The notes under the pieces: model-generated
What the model was told of the DNA's origin: nothing
Database searches by the model: none
Seen by the model: only the letters and a program-made list of their open reading frames with translations
In this document: positions 13,701 to 28,700 of the stretch, one piece after another
Position numbering within the stretch: position 1 is the first letter of the stretch
How the letters are laid out: the number at the start of each line of letters is the position of its first letter
Program-made: the position numbers and the translations under genes
Source: Phoebastria nigripes
Taxonomy: Eukaryota; Chordata; Aves; Procellariiformes; Diomedeidae
Direction of reading: 5' to 3'
Assembly (NCBI GenBank): GCA_035582835.1
Contig: JAYKAV010003143.1
Coordinates: forward strand, 125,420-189,419
DNA: 64,000 nucleotides

Positions 13701-16700
13701 TTTTAAGAAGTAGTTTCTCCAGGACAGTTGTTTAATGAATTTGGTATTCCTCTCTCACTGCTGCGTAGTAAGAAGGAGAAGAAGGGGGAAACCTTTTCTG
13801 CCCTGTAGGAACAGTATTATGAAATCTGACTGCCCTTCACAATTTCACTATTTCAACAAAGTTGTAATGGAGTCGTTTTTTTCCCCTATAATAATTGAAA
13901 TGTAATTCATAGGCTGTTTTCTTTATACAGGCAAGCCAAAACAGATGGGCGGACAGCAAATGCTAAGGTTGATGAAATGACCAGATTGACAGAGAAGCTT
14001 CAAGGCCAATTGGAGAGAAAGGTATTCTAGAGAACGGAATAATTTTCTGTTGCAATTGAACGGCTAGTCAGTTATCTGAGTACTGACGTTAAATTAATCA
14101 CAAGTTGTTCTCTAACTTTTTTTATGTTAGTATATCTTTATTTTGTTCAGGGAAGCTCAGATGATGTCTGGATAATATATATATTCTTTCTAGGAAGAAG
14201 ACGTGATATCTGCCCAGCAAAGAGAAACAGCATCTGACAAACGGTTCCAGCAAATGCAGTCTAGTATAAAACAATTAGAAACAAGGTAAAGATAGCTCAT
14301 TGGGTGTTAATAGCAGGATACATGCGAGTGAGAGACAATACTATGTTTTTTTCAGCCTCTGGGTTTTGTGTTTCTGAGCAGTTCTGTTTTCTCAAAATAC
14401 AGGTATCTTATGCTTGGCTGCTCTCTATCTTATTTGTTCTATTCTGCAACCTTTCAGAACAGCTTCTGATTTCAGTGTATTTAAAATGATAAAACAGACC
14501 ACCTCATTTTATTGACTGTAATGGAGAAAAAATGAGGCATATATTTTTCATTCTAGTGCATAAATTCTAGTTACTCAACTCTCGTTAGCATTAGGTGGAG
14601 TTCTAAAGAAAAACATTCACACTGAAATTTGAAAATGTTTATGTAAACTAGCTGTTTTTGAGGTGAATACAGATTTTTCTTTCTGTGTTAAATAAGATTT
14701 GGTTTCAGGTCATAGTTCAGCAATCCTTATACAAAAAAGATTATTTAATAAAACTGTTAAAGCACGCTTCTTAACAATAGTACAATAGTAGTTACAAAAG
14801 TAGTTTGAATACCTGCTAAGGAGTGGAACTTTTAATTCCAGCACTACCTACTGGAAGATCTAAGACTCAATCAGGTTCTTTTGTGTGGGGTTTTTTTTTC
14901 CCCCTTCACTTTCCAAGGATATTACACTTAGNTGAGCACAGTGATTTTGATTCAAGTATCACAAACAGTTGTTGGATAATTAACGTTATTCAAATGACCT
15001 AATAGCTAAGAAGAATTCGTAAATTTCTTATTAAAATAATTGTGTGACTGTTCATCTTCCCTTCTTGGTCACAGCCTTGTGAGCGTGATTAGCAGACTCG
15101 TCAATAACTGTAGAAACCAAATAATTACTAGGGAACCAACCTTGTGACTATGTGGTCAAGTACTGCCTCAAGGAGTTGCACAGACTTGTGTGGCTACCTC
15201 TACTTGATGAATTTCACCAGCCTAAGTATTGTGGAGGCTCTTAGGTTTATTTTAGAATGTCTTAAGGAATTAGCTAGTTTTATTATTTTCTGTAGGTTTT
15301 TGGTTCTACAAAAATTGTGCTTTGGTTCTGCAAAAATAGAGTGGTGGTTGTGGTACGTTTTATTACAAACATGTTAGAAAAGTAAAAAAGCATGGCTGGT
15401 TGAAAAGGCAGCCCAAGTGTTGCCAAAGTGCTCATTGGGGATATGTAGAACTGTGCACTTTATTGAACTAGCAGCACTTGTGGAACTTTCTGAGATTTTT
15501 TTTGAGGCTACCTCTGAGACTCTCTTGCCCTTTCTCGTGNCTGCCAATACTGACAATCATAATTAAACAATAAGAATTTCTGAGCTGTTGTAAAATTACC
15601 AGTGGTTTTCTTGTTCTAATGGTATAGCTGCAACTTCATTGCCCACATCCAATTATTCCATTTCCTCCACAGAGGAAAACTTTATTCCTTCTGGGGCTGT
15701 TCTGTTCTCTTTTAATATAGAACATTTTTAGTGATGTATCCCAAGATAGCAACATTGTTCTAAGGATCTTCTGAGATTAGAGATCTGAGTTAACTCCTTT
15801 AATTCTGTTTCTTTCTAGGACTTGATGAATATTAAACACTCTGTCCAAAAACAAGCAGAAAAGCAGGAATGCAGTTTTGGCAACTTATGAATAAATACTT
15901 CCTATNAGTTTAGTTTGAAAGAATTAGTGTCCTAATTAAGCATCTTATTGTTAAATGAGTAAAATTATTACTGTCTTGTAGATTACGTGTTACTGTCCAA
16001 GATGCTGAACAGCTGAGAACAGAAAGAACAGCCCTGGAGAAACAAATCAGAGAGCTTCAGACAAAGTGTGCTAATCTAGAAAGGGAGAAGTATGATGCTG
16101 TTGCAAAAGTCCAAGATTGCATACAGCTCTTAGAAGAAGCTAACCTACAAAAAAGTCAGGTAAGGCAATGGATGAAGATATTTCTTAGATATTAGATTAC
16201 TTTCATCACTTAGAGTTGTGAAGTGCCTGATTATGTATTCTTACAGGCATACATGCATACACAACCAAGCTTCTTTTATGTCTGTTGTACTAAAATTAGT
16301 AATGCGTAAGGTAGCAAACTGTGATATGCCCATACATTACTTAGACTCATCATACAGTGTAAGTTTCAAAGAATATGTTGAGTGCCTGGATGAAGGTGAT
16401 CTAAGTGATAATACTGTACCTGAACTTGAATTTTCAAAAATAATTGACAGAGTTTCTTATCAAATACTTATAAACAAATTGGGCTGTCAGAATAAAAAGG
16501 AAGGTCCTGTTATGAATTTATAACTTATTAATGGTTAGGAAAGAAAAGCTAAAACTAAAGGGAGTTTTTTGTTACATGATGGTGTTGTGGTTTAACCTGG
16601 CAGGCAGCCAAATACCACACAGCCACTTGCTCACTCTGCCACCCCGCAGTGGGATGGGGGAGAGAATCGGGGGGGGGGGGGGCAAGTAAAATTCGTGGAT

Positions 16701-19700
16701 TGAGATAAAGACAGTTTAATAGAACAGAAAAGGAAGGGAAAATAATAATAATAATGGTAGAATATACAAAATGGGTGATGCACAGTGGAATTGCTCACCA
16801 CCCGCTGGCTGATGCCCAGCCCATCCCCNAGCAGTGATCACCCCTCCCCGACCAACCCCCAGTTTATGTACTGAGAATGACGTCATATGGTATGGAATAT
16901 GACATACTANTGTGTTATCAACATTATTCTTGTACTAAATCCAAAACACAGCACTGTACCAACTACTAGGAAGAAAATTAACTCTATCCCAGCCGAAACC
17001 AGGACAGATGGACATAGGTCACCAAGAGAGTGAGTTCTGTGTTCAGATCGTAATTATTCAGAAGAAATCTGGAAAAGTGACTGAGTAATGAGTGGGTGAA
17101 GTCTGCAGTCAGGAACAAATTGCAAAGGCGTTTATTAGTGTACTACAAAATGGCAGAAGAAATTCAAATGTGCCATACTGGGTGCTGAATTTAGTCTTAC
17201 CAGTCAAAAAACAGTTTTGGAGATGGTGTGGATGTCTCTTAAGAATACATTCACGCAATCCTCAGTGGTACTCGATACAATGAATAGAATGTTCAGAATG
17301 AGAGTTAAAAATAAAGATGCCTTTAAACATAGTGCATCTTCATGTGCAGTTTTGATCAGCCCATTTCAGGCAAGACATAGGAGAATTAGGAAAGTGCAGG
17401 AGGAGTCAACAAAGAAAACTAGACATGTGGAGAGGCCTTAAAACAAATTTTTATATACAGTATGTGATTAAACTGTCATAGGATGATGTGTATGCCAAAA
17501 GCATGGATATGAAAACAGTCAAATTCATGACAGGGCAATCCACCAAAACAACCTAAAGAACAGGGTCTAATCCAGCAAGTCTTGACGTGTCTATTGATCA
17601 AAAAAAATAGTCAGCCTGTTTTCCCAGTTCTTAACTTTCCTGAAGTATCTGCTGTTTTCCCCTTTAGGAGACAGGATACAGGGCTTGGTAAGCTTTTGTC
17701 TAATATGGGCTCTTTGTGTTTTAATGCTAAGCTTCAGTTTGAGTCAGGCTTTTAGAAATCTAATGAATTGTGTTTGCTGGCAAGACAGAACTTTAATGCA
17801 CATCTGATGACTGTAGCCATCAGTAAGTGAAACCCAGTTTGGTTAATGTCTGTGGGAATAAATGGAGAATCTTAGAATTGATTCTGTTTGGGCTAACATG
17901 TTGAACTGTTGAGGAGTTAAGGAGCTAAACGCTCCCTTTTAGTCTGAGTCTGCTTTTCAAACTTGAGGAGCCTCTTGAGTATCTAAACTAGCTTTTTACT
18001 TTTAACTTTTGGAATATTAAAGTTAGTGTTGCTCTTGCTGATTTCAGTTCTGTGACAAAGGAGGCAGACGTGCCTCCTTTTTTCTGACAGAAGAGGGAAC
18101 TAACTTCTTTAAAGAGATCCTGGTACCTTCTGGCTGCTTCCAGAATAGATCAAAATATTGACAAAGCTTAGGGCTCTAGTCGTTACTGCAGTTAAACTTC
18201 TGTGATTCTTCTTGTTATACAAAAGAGGATTGTCATCTTGCTATAGTCTTTCTTCCCATATATTTGTAGTCATTTAGGAAACCCTTTGGTGGCATCTTTT
18301 CCATTTCATAATTTCCTCATAACTTTCTGCATCTCATCTGCTTTATGAACTGATCTTCTACAATTCCCTCTACCTGTTAGGCTCTCGTTCAGAAAGGGGT
18401 GAAAAATGAAGTTTTACATCCTNCAGCTCTTGATGGCCACCTTTGGACTTGTCAGTTCCTTTTTCTTAGTAAGATATTTTGATCCTTAACAGCATTCCCC
18501 TGCAGCCGGATAGTGGGAGAATATGAAGAATGAAAGGTAAAAATAAAATCATTTTTTTCAGAGTTTAAAAACCAGAAAACACTCTTTCATTTGAAAATTA
18601 CTGGTAAGGAGTATAAATGACATTTCCAGTCTGCTAAGTATCAGTACATCAGAGCAGTGTTAGAACACCATCTTTCATCCAAAAGTAGTTCAGCAGATCA
18701 TTTGATGCCACTTGCTATGAACTCACATGAAGCTGACAGAAAGAAGTGGCCCAGTAAAAATTATTGTGATGTAAATTGCGTCTCTAAGACAGTAACGGAA
18801 CAGTTACAGATAAATAAGTGGCTTGTTATAAGCATTAACAGTTTAGATTAATGCTGTGGTAAGAATAAACTGGAATTTGCAGACACTTGTTAATTTACTG
18901 CTCTGGCTAAAACATCCTGAATTTTTCAAACTGGGAAGTTTATTAATGCACAGGATAAAAAAATGCAGCATAATATACATACCAGTTAACTCCTTGTNTC
19001 TTAAACTGTGCCCACAGAGGTTTCTCCCTGCTCTGTAAGAGATTGAGGGGTGGGACTAACAGGCTGTCATAATAATGCTGCTTCTGTTACGTTAATGTTA
19101 TAAAGCACACAAAGCTAAGCTTACAAAAAGACATCAGAAGAATTTTAAGAGAGTAGTTTGAGAAATAAAATACAAAGTTGAATTGAATGGGAGCAGTAAA
19201 AGAGAGTATGACCGGTGAAGTGGCATGTTACTGCCTGAAGTGAGTAACCTATAGGCTGAATTTATATCATCCAATAGGGACGTTTTTATGTCTTTCTCCC
19301 TTTATGCATCTACATACTCTCTATGTGCCACCTAGGATTTTTCATCTCACCCATCAAGAATTCTATATTCTTTTCAGACCAGTATCTCCTGTTAGGCTTT
19401 AACATCAGTAGCTTTCTTGCACCCTCCGGAGGAAGGGTTCCTTGCTACACCTTTTTCTGTAATTGTCGCCATTCTTTTATGCTAAAGAGCTCTTTGGTTC
19501 ATTGTTATCCACCATGAAAGGGACTGCATGCACTTTCCTTAGTTGCTTATAAATTTTTATTCCTTTATTTTTAGTTTTCTGGGAGATGAGTAATTTAGGA
19601 TATCAACCATAAAAAATGCTTAACTATATGTAGGAGCACGTGTGTGTGTGTGTATACGGGTATTCAGTTTCCTAACAGAGAACTTCCTATGCGACATTGT

Positions 19701-22700
19701 TGGCATTTTTTATTACAGATCCTGGCCCCAGATGAGAACATTGGAGACTAGCCTTGCCTTTTGGTCTCAGTTCCTATGCTTTCTTCTGTATAATTCCATG
19801 CCCAGCCAAAATCTGAAAGTCCCAATAGAAAATGACATCTACTGACACTAACTTCTTGTATGGTTCCGATTTACAGGAATGTGCATTTAGTGCAAAATGT
19901 TCTCGCTGTTCTTGTTTTCCTGTTCAGTCTTGGTGTCAGCTACTCTGAAGTAAAAAGGAAAAAAGGTTTTTTGAACAGTGGCTGTGTGTGGTTTCTTCTC
20001 TCAGTGCTACATACTATGTCACCACTGAAATATTATCAGTAGTATTTCAAGTTGTCATTTTTTTCTAGGCACTCTTTGGAGAGAAACAAAAGGAAGAGGA
20101 AATCAAAAAAATGAAAGATGAAATGTCTCAACTTGCAGAAGATACTGCTGCAAGAATTAGAAAGGCAGTAAGTTATGATGTTTAGAAAGAATGGGAAGAT
20201 TTTTTGGTTTTCCTCAGTGTGAAAAGCTATTGGTGGTGCATGGTCATCATGAGCAGTTTTCTTACAGGTGTTCTGATAATATAGGTAGCAAGGCAGCATG
20301 CTGACAGTACTGTACTCTTCAGCTTTGTTATCTAGACCTATATTCTCCCGAACTAAATGATATTCTTAAATCTGTCAAGAACCAAAAGTGTTGATGTCTG
20401 TGCAGACACTGGTATGGAGAAGGCTGCACTGTGAAGGTGTGAAGAATGGCACTTCGATTTCAGAGATTCTGTTCAGTAGCACGTCAACAGACTGAGTATT
20501 GTATTGGATCAAGGTATTTAATTTATGATACATGGCCTCATCTTGGAAGTTGCTGATGGAAGCGTATCATGTACATTCAGATGAGAGGACCTGTTGAAAG
20601 TTATACTATCATTTTTTTGGCATCTCAGTACTTAAAAATATTCCCCTATTTAGGCAAGTAAGACTCTTGAGCCAAGTACAGCTAACAGTCAAAAGGGTCA
20701 ATATCACAGCACACTTAGAAATCAGAATTTGGTAGAGAAATGACTAAAAAAAAATGTTGTAGTCTCTTTATGATTTTTGTTACTGTTGCTATGAGCAGCT
20801 GAAAAATTGAAGCTCTCTGATAAAAGACTAGTCACAAAATTAATTTTCTCCATGTTGTGTCCCGTCTGCAGTTAAAATGCAGACTAATCTATCTGGAGGT
20901 TCTCAGTAATTATCTGCAAGTCAAAGAGACTTGCTTTATTTTAAGGCAAACTCCAGAGGAAGTAAAGGCTTGTTACAGGCATGTGTTGGCAATGTCTTTT
21001 GTTGCAAGTGGACAACAGTGTAAAGCAATTATCTCGTTTGTAAGTTTTCAATGGTGTAATTGATTTTGCCTGCTTTCACTTTCTTCACTATGACACAATG
21101 TGCGTATGTACTGTATAGGGATGAAAGGATTCTTTTTCTTTCCAATCCTTTCATTTCGAGAGGTTTCAGGAATATACTGCCTACATTTTCAGAGTCTTGG
21201 AAATGAGGATAAAGATGGTTTGTGCCTTCTGTTTGGTGATTACCTGAAAGAATCACAAAAATTGTGTGGATTTCTTAAAACCACGATATTTTATGTCATA
21301 CATGATTTGGAGAAGGTGCAAGAGCTAAAGAGCAACTAGGATAAGCGCTCTAGTTGTGACAATGATTTACTAATCAGAATTTAGAAATGTCCTATTTCTT
21401 ATTTTGAAATTATCTCAGTAGAAGTGATCAAAAGCATAAAAAGTAAAATTTTAAACTATGAGTTGTCATGTTTCTCCAGGTATTAACAAATACTTTTGTT
21501 ATGTGATCTAAAAATATGTTACACAAATTGCAAATAACTTGCACCTAATGGACAGCAGCTTTCCTGATAGTCTTATTGTTCTTTTTGTAAGGCCTTGTTG
21601 TGATGTCTTCCTTTCTGCTTTTTTTTTCTAAACACCTTTAGGTAAAGTAGTATGGATTGATAATAAACATTCTTTCTAAAATTTATGTAGTAAGATTTGT
21701 CAGTTATTGCAGTTTCCATATTTATATATAAATATATACATTATTATTATTATATAATATTATATGTTTATATTAATATATTATATATTTATATATAAAA
21801 ATATATATTATATATATTTACATTTATATATATCACCACATATAGACAATTTATAAAAACAGGATGGGAAAATAGTTCACGGGATTAATTTTTTAGTTTT
21901 ACTTTGGTTTTGATCACAGGTAGACTCTGCAAAGAAGCAATATAATGTGCAGATTTCTCGACTAACAGAAGAACTTTCAGCTCTTCAGATGGTATGGCAT
22001 TGACTGATGAAAGTATTTTTGATAGCAAAACATTTGAGACTTCTAGTTTTTGTTTATCAAGTAAAATACTAAATTCAGGTAAAAGTAAGTCAAGTAAAAT
22101 ATGATTAATGGATAATTGTCTAAGCATCCTGACAGTGAGATTCTGTGCTCTAGAAAACATTTCCCATGTGATGGCTTTTCTTAAGTATCCCTGTTTCTTT
22201 CAGGGATAAATAAAGCATGGAAAGCTGAGTATTGCATATCTGTAGTTGGGTATGTAGAAATGAAGTCTATGAAAGTTGATGAAGTATGCGAAGAGAAAGT
22301 CTGTGCATCACAATCATCATATTCTTGAATGAACCAGGAACTTGTAACAAATTATGTGGGAGACCAAAAGAGCTCGGTGCATATGCACCTATTTATGGAT
22401 TAAATTTATTTTAAAAAGGTTTCATTTTACGTGTCTTAGTCTGTATAGTGAATGAGACTGATCCTATAGAGAAAATAATGAACAGGTAAATATAATCAAA
22501 TGCATACATACCAGCAGCAAGAATTAAATTTACAATGGCTGGTTTTTGGCTATGGCACTTCTTGAATTTTAATTTCAGTTATTTTTTTATTAGATTTATT
22601 TTAAAATTACTTTTTAAAATAGGAATGTGGAGAAAAACAGGGTCAAATTGAACGAGCCATTAGAGAAAAGAGAGCAGTGGAAGAAGAACTTGAAAAGGTG

Positions 22701-25700
22701 AGGCAATTGCATGCATTTTTGCATCACGTTTAAGATCTCTTTTTAGAAGGAAAAGATATATTGATTTTTCCCATTTCTCATGGCTTTTTTTGTTCCCTTA
22801 ATTTTCTTATTTTATTTTTTGAGTAGATTTTCTTAATTGTAGCTTTTCATGTAATTATTTTAATGTGTTTTTTTTAAATCCGGAAAGCATTTTAAAGCTG
22901 TAACACTAAACTGAAAAAGAGGGTTCTTTGATAAGTGTAAAAAGTAAAAGGAGAGATGTTTGACATAATCAGAAAGAATGTTGGTACATATTCCGGTTAA
23001 ACTTAAGCTCAATAGACGGAAAACTAAATGAATGCCAGATCTTTGAAAAATTTTTTTCCGAGTAGCAGCAACAATGATAGAAATTCAGTTTTGTTTTAAA
23101 TCACTGGAAAATAGGACGCAATGAGGAGTAGCCTCCTTGTCAGTACTACACTGCTGATCACCAGTGCAAGGTAAAGATGATCTTACACGTAAGTTTATTC
23201 TTCAGATGTACAGGGAAGACAGAGGACATGAATCTGACAATAGAAAACTAGAGCAACTGCATCAGAAATATTTACTTGCAGAAACTACAAAAGGTGACCT
23301 TCAGCTAAGTCTACAGACAACACAAAATAAATTGAAGCAACTGGAAATGAAGTAAGTAATGGATGTTACAGAAATTGGAATGGAAAACAATGGAAATTAT
23401 TTCTGACTAATTAAATTGTTGATTATGTGTTCGGTTTTTGTCACATCTTTTTAACCAGTAGCAGGAATAGTATCAAGATACCATAATTCTGAAGCAAGGG
23501 CAATTACGAATCGCTATAAAAGAATTAAAGGGGATAACGCGCTATAGAATGAAAGATTTTCTTTAGAAGATGAGAACTGCAAGCAGTTGTTTGACAAAAA
23601 AATGAAAATAGGAGTGTATCATTTTGAATCTTACTGCATTTTTAAATACTGTTTGTAGGAAAAGTTACTCTATGAAATATTCAGTCAGAATTTATTACTT
23701 TATAAATTCATCAACGTTGTGGTATCTCCTAGTACATGCAGAACACTATGTTTACATAGCATACTGAATTTCAGGTCTATGTTCAAAGCTAATAGACATT
23801 ATTGCAGTTCCAATAATACAATGTGAAAAAGTACAATGTGGTACACATTTTTAGACCAGGTTGTTTTCAGCATGAAAAGTGTAGGATTCTCTAGAAGCTT
23901 CAGTCATTTCTGTACTCTGATGATCGTAAATCCTGTCACTTCGCCAGAGCACTCCTCAGTTGGGAATCTGGAAATGTTATAAAAATGAAAATCTTCTGTT
24001 ACACATTGTCATTTTACTGAGATTGCTACAATATTAGATTGGTTTTATGAATTCCATCATCTTGATGAAATTCTTTGCTGACTTGTGCATAGTTCTAGCT
24101 GTCAAGCCCATTAAACATGCTGAGCTGATACAAACTTTCAGGAAGCTGTACGGGGTCAGACCAAAGATCTGTCCCAATATATATTTTTGTCTCTGGTATG
24201 GTAGTTGTTCAACTCTTGAGTTCCAACAAGACTTTTCTTCTCTTTCAGCTCTGAGGAAGAGAAATCTCGTTGCCAGGAAGTTATCTGTAAATTGCAAAGC
24301 ATTCTGGATTCAGAAAGAGAAAAGAGTGCCTTTGTCAGTGAACAAAGGCTAAAACTTCAGCAAGAGAATGAACAATTGCAAAAAGAAATGGAGGGTTTGA
24401 GAAAACTGGCCATAGAGGCTCAACAAAAAGCTAAAATAAAGGTATGCTTTATGTGTTATTTTTATTTTAATGTAAACTGATACTTGCTTAGTAAGGCAGC
24501 AGTTCTAAGAGAAAATCATTGAAAGTTTAAATTAGGGATGAAAGTTTCAATGATGCTTCCTGGTTTCTGCTTAGAAGTAATTTTGTTGTAGCACTGTGTG
24601 TCCTCAGGATCTATTGGGTAACTCAATCTCTGCTAATTAGATTGTATTTTAATATGTATTAAATTCTGCTTGATAAGAAGATCCCAAATGTTCTTTGCTT
24701 TTTATGAGATGAATAGATTAAATAATAACATATTTTTCTTCAAGTGATTTCACTTATTCCAGTTCCAGATCTTCATTTATCTACTGTCTGTAATGCGTTA
24801 GGAATCTCTGTATGACTTTCAGTCCAGNGTGTTCCTCTACTTGTATGTCCACCATGTTGTCAGAGCAGTGTGTAACTAATAAATAATTTAATAGTGTGGT
24901 TGTCAAACATTGGTTCTGTATTTTCTGGACAGAGAACATTTTTCTATATGAATAGTTGCAAACAAGATAATTAGCTGAAAGATGGATGTTCTTTTTGAAC
25001 GTGTTCCATTAAATGCACCTGAACAGACTGCAGGTGGGATAATGAATTAATAGTAACCTCAGCAGATTCATGGTACTTTTGGCTTCTGGAGAGAGTAACA
25101 GCTTTGATCCTTGATGTGCTTTGTAAGCATATAAAGCTGGTAGTTTCCCCTCTGCTGTTAACTCCAGGAGTGTAAAGATATTGAAAAGGGATCTAAGAAA
25201 CTGCAGCAATGAAGAAGACTTCAGTAAGCAGTTTTACAAGTTATGAATGGGGACCATCTCAAATCTGGTTTCCACTTTGGACCACGAGATAAAGGAAGCC
25301 ATCAAATTAAACAGGAAATCTTGTTCCAACTCCAGAACCCTTTGGTCAAACGTAGTTTAAAAACAAGGGATCAGAGTCTTGTAAGAGATAGGTAGCGGTT
25401 ATAAAGCATATACCAGATCTTTGTCTGTCTCATTTTTCATCAGACGGGCTTCCATTATAGTCACAGATAAGATTTATTGCTTGCTTTCATTTTCCTCTGA
25501 TGTACAAAAGATTTTAGATGCAGTTAAGAAACTCCTAACACATTTTAGCTAGATGAAAAAGAAAGAAAGTGTTTGTGTGGAGAAAACACAAGGGAGAAGG
25601 ATAAAGATTATTTACAAAAATAACCATACACAGCTCATTATCCTTTATTGTCAGTTGTACTATTTGCTTAAATTGGCTTTGGGAACATGTATCTCTGAGC

Positions 25701-28700
25701 GTATAATTACAAGTTTAATTATTGTATGTTACATGCTTTCAACAAATGTTTATAAATTTAACTCAAGTGTTGTTAAAAAAAAAAAAAAAAAAGGTGAGAG
25801 ACTTGATTGTACCCGATTTGTATGTTTTCTAGATAAGCACAATGGAGCATGAGCATGCTGTGAAAGAACATGGCTATGAAGCTCGACTTAAGGAAATGGA
25901 AGACACCAGTCAAAAGTCTACTGCTGAACTTAGACGTCTGTTAGTAGCTCAGCAAAAAGCAACAAATCGGTGGAAAGAAGAAACAAAAAATCTTACTGAA
26001 ACTACAGAAGCCAGGATCAGTAAGCTAAAGTAAGTGCAATTTTGTTCCTCTTCTGGAAGCTGTTACTTCTACTACTGAAACTAAGTTTTACTTACTGTTT
26101 GGTGTATGGCAGTAGACCTNTGGTGAGAAACCATGAAGAGCAAACCATCCGGACTAGACGACGTGCTTTCAGCAAAACAAAGAATGTTCTAAAGAGACCT
26201 TTTGATGCGCTTTGTCAAGTTAGCACTGAAGTAAAAATTTCACATCTTGTTGATGTGTGTGAATTTTGTAATGACAAAAAGTAAATGGAATATATTACTT
26301 TTAATTTTCTCTTTCAAGATATAGCACGCTCAATTTGGAGAATTTTAGCTTTGTATTATGAAAACCTCTATATTTATAGCTATTCAGAACAGTCGCCATA
26401 AAATCAGTCGTGGAGTGAGTCTCCAGACTTATAAAATAAGCTGGAAAAAAACCTATTGGGACGCACATCCAATGTTCTCTTCTGAGCAGTTGCTGTCATA
26501 AATGAGGATACAAATGAGTTGTGTGATTGCCTTAGGCAAAAATATGATACAAACTTTACTTTTCCCTTAATTCATACAGGTTGCCAGGTAACTAGCTGAT
26601 ACTTGTATTCCCAGCACAGAATGTAAGAGTATTTTCAGTTTTGAAAGGGCATAACAACAAGGGCATCTCACGCNACAGACACAGATACAGATTACATATC
26701 ATTCCTAGATGCTGGGGAATACAAGCACCTATGGTGCCTGTGAGCCTATATACAGACGGACGTCAACTGGTTTAGGGAAGACAGTGGCGTTATTGGAAAT
26801 GAGTGAGTAGAGAAGGAAGTATCCCAATGAGGAATTAGCCATTTGCAAATTATGTCTGAAGTAAATTCTACAAAGTTATCTTTGTTTTAAATGCATACCG
26901 CTATAGATAGTGTTTGCTTCTACTTGGATGCTAATATCCATTAAAAAATGTTAAGAATCCACACTGATCAGTTTGTGAAATAAGCAGATACGGCATCTAC
27001 ATTCATCTTGGTTTTCCTTTTCAGTGTGTGGACACATTGCACAGTGTTAAAATGTGAATGAATTGATCTGTGCACAGTGGGTTTGTAGTGTCTTTCCTTT
27101 TCTGGTATTGCCTTCCTCCACCTCAGTTTCCTNGCACGTCTTGTGTTTGGCTGGCAAGTAACAGCCAAACTGTGGCTGGTTGCAAGCTGACGCACACACT
27201 CACTTACTCACTCTGGTTAGCCAGCTAGCTGGTGCTTGTAGGAGGCCAAGTTTTAAACGGGCTTTCTCTCAACAGAGGCAAAGATAGATGTTTGCCTCAT
27301 GCTTTATTTGATTTCTAAGCTCAGGAAACTCTGTCAGTTAGATCAAGTAGACTATAAATTAGAGATTAAATTAGCCTGATATTTTTATAGAACTTCTTAG
27401 AAGTTTATGTCCTCAAGATCTCTTCCTCTTCAAAATCGGTTGAAAATTGGAGGAGATTGACAGACTGGTACACAGTAACTTCTAAACTAGGAAGCCTGAT
27501 TTCGTAAGTCTCATTTCTTTATATTCTTCTCTAACCATTTTAATTTTAATGTTGCATATACCATTATCTTTTAGGAAGTGCATTCAGTGGTTTNTGGAAG
27601 AAAAATTCAGGGTATGCAGCTCGGTTAATTTGAGAAATTTGAAATGACCTACTTAAAGCACAGCATGCACTCATATAGTTCTTTGCTCAGATTGATTTTA
27701 GAAGTTGCTTACTATCATGTTAACAAGGAAGCAAAGTTTTTGCCCTATTAAAATTGGAAACCTGTGAATTCTAGCTTTTACTTCCTTTGGAGTAATCTTT
27801 GGATTTTTCATGGTTTGTTTTTATAATGGTTTATATATTCTCAGCTTGAACCATAATATTTCCAGTATCCTATGCAATTTTTGGAGTCACAGTTTTTTAA
27901 GCATAGCTTGATACTTCTTANTTGTCAGAATGCCAACGGTGTAAGTGGAATTAGAACCCAAGTTTCTAAACCCGAGCAAGGAAAATAACTTCCTGAAAAT
28001 GTTGCCTACAACAAATCTACCCTACCACTACTCTAACTGGGTTTTGCATCTTTTTTAGAGAAGTATGTGAATTTGACCTCCGGTGAACTTGGTAAATAGC
28101 AGTCTCATATGTAGTAGTTCTTCCCTTTTGAAACTAGTTTCATTCCTCTTTAAAGTGACACAATGTATATCATGACTAGTTGTACCTATTGTCTGTCCAA
28201 ATAGAGGAATGCTATGAGTTCCATCCTGCTTGAAATACAAGAGTGATTGATAAAACACTTATTGATGACCTTTCTGTTTTACTAGCAGCTTCACTGATCT
28301 GCTTTTCATTTTTTCAAGCGCTCCTTTTCTGAGTGTTCGGAACACTTTGTAGTAGCAGTAGTGGATTGTTACCTGTGATAACTAGTTCAGTTTAAATTTT
28401 TCAGATATTTCAAAATCATACTGAATCCAATTAGAGATAACATTTTTGCCCATTTTTCTAGAAAAACAAGTCCTGTATAGTCACTCTAGTCATTTTTACC
28501 TCTCCCAAGTAAACAGTTTGGGGTTTTTTACCTTATCTGTCCAGATATAGGCTGGCTTTATTTTACCTTAAAATATACTGCATTTTGCAAAGATTACTAA
28601 ACAGTTCTTTAAAAAGGCAAAAAGTCTCTTTCAGAAGACATCACAGTGTTGAGCACGTCTGCGAGACACTGGGAGCTGTGCTTATTCACTGACAGTTTTA

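Larger units (their letters stand above)
16160..20068 (+). other. SCLT1: SCLT1 intron 9 with reverse solo LTR
   Basis: 3.9 kb intron. It holds the solo LTR at 16583-17006 (listed separately) and otherwise AT-rich unique-looking sequence with a short (GT)n run near 19639. No other gene is supported. Confidence 0.75.

Noticed and set aside
24047..24352. 101-codon + strand ORF across the exon at 24249
   Set aside because: Its frame differs from the SCLT1 frame in that exon, which continues the coiled coil.
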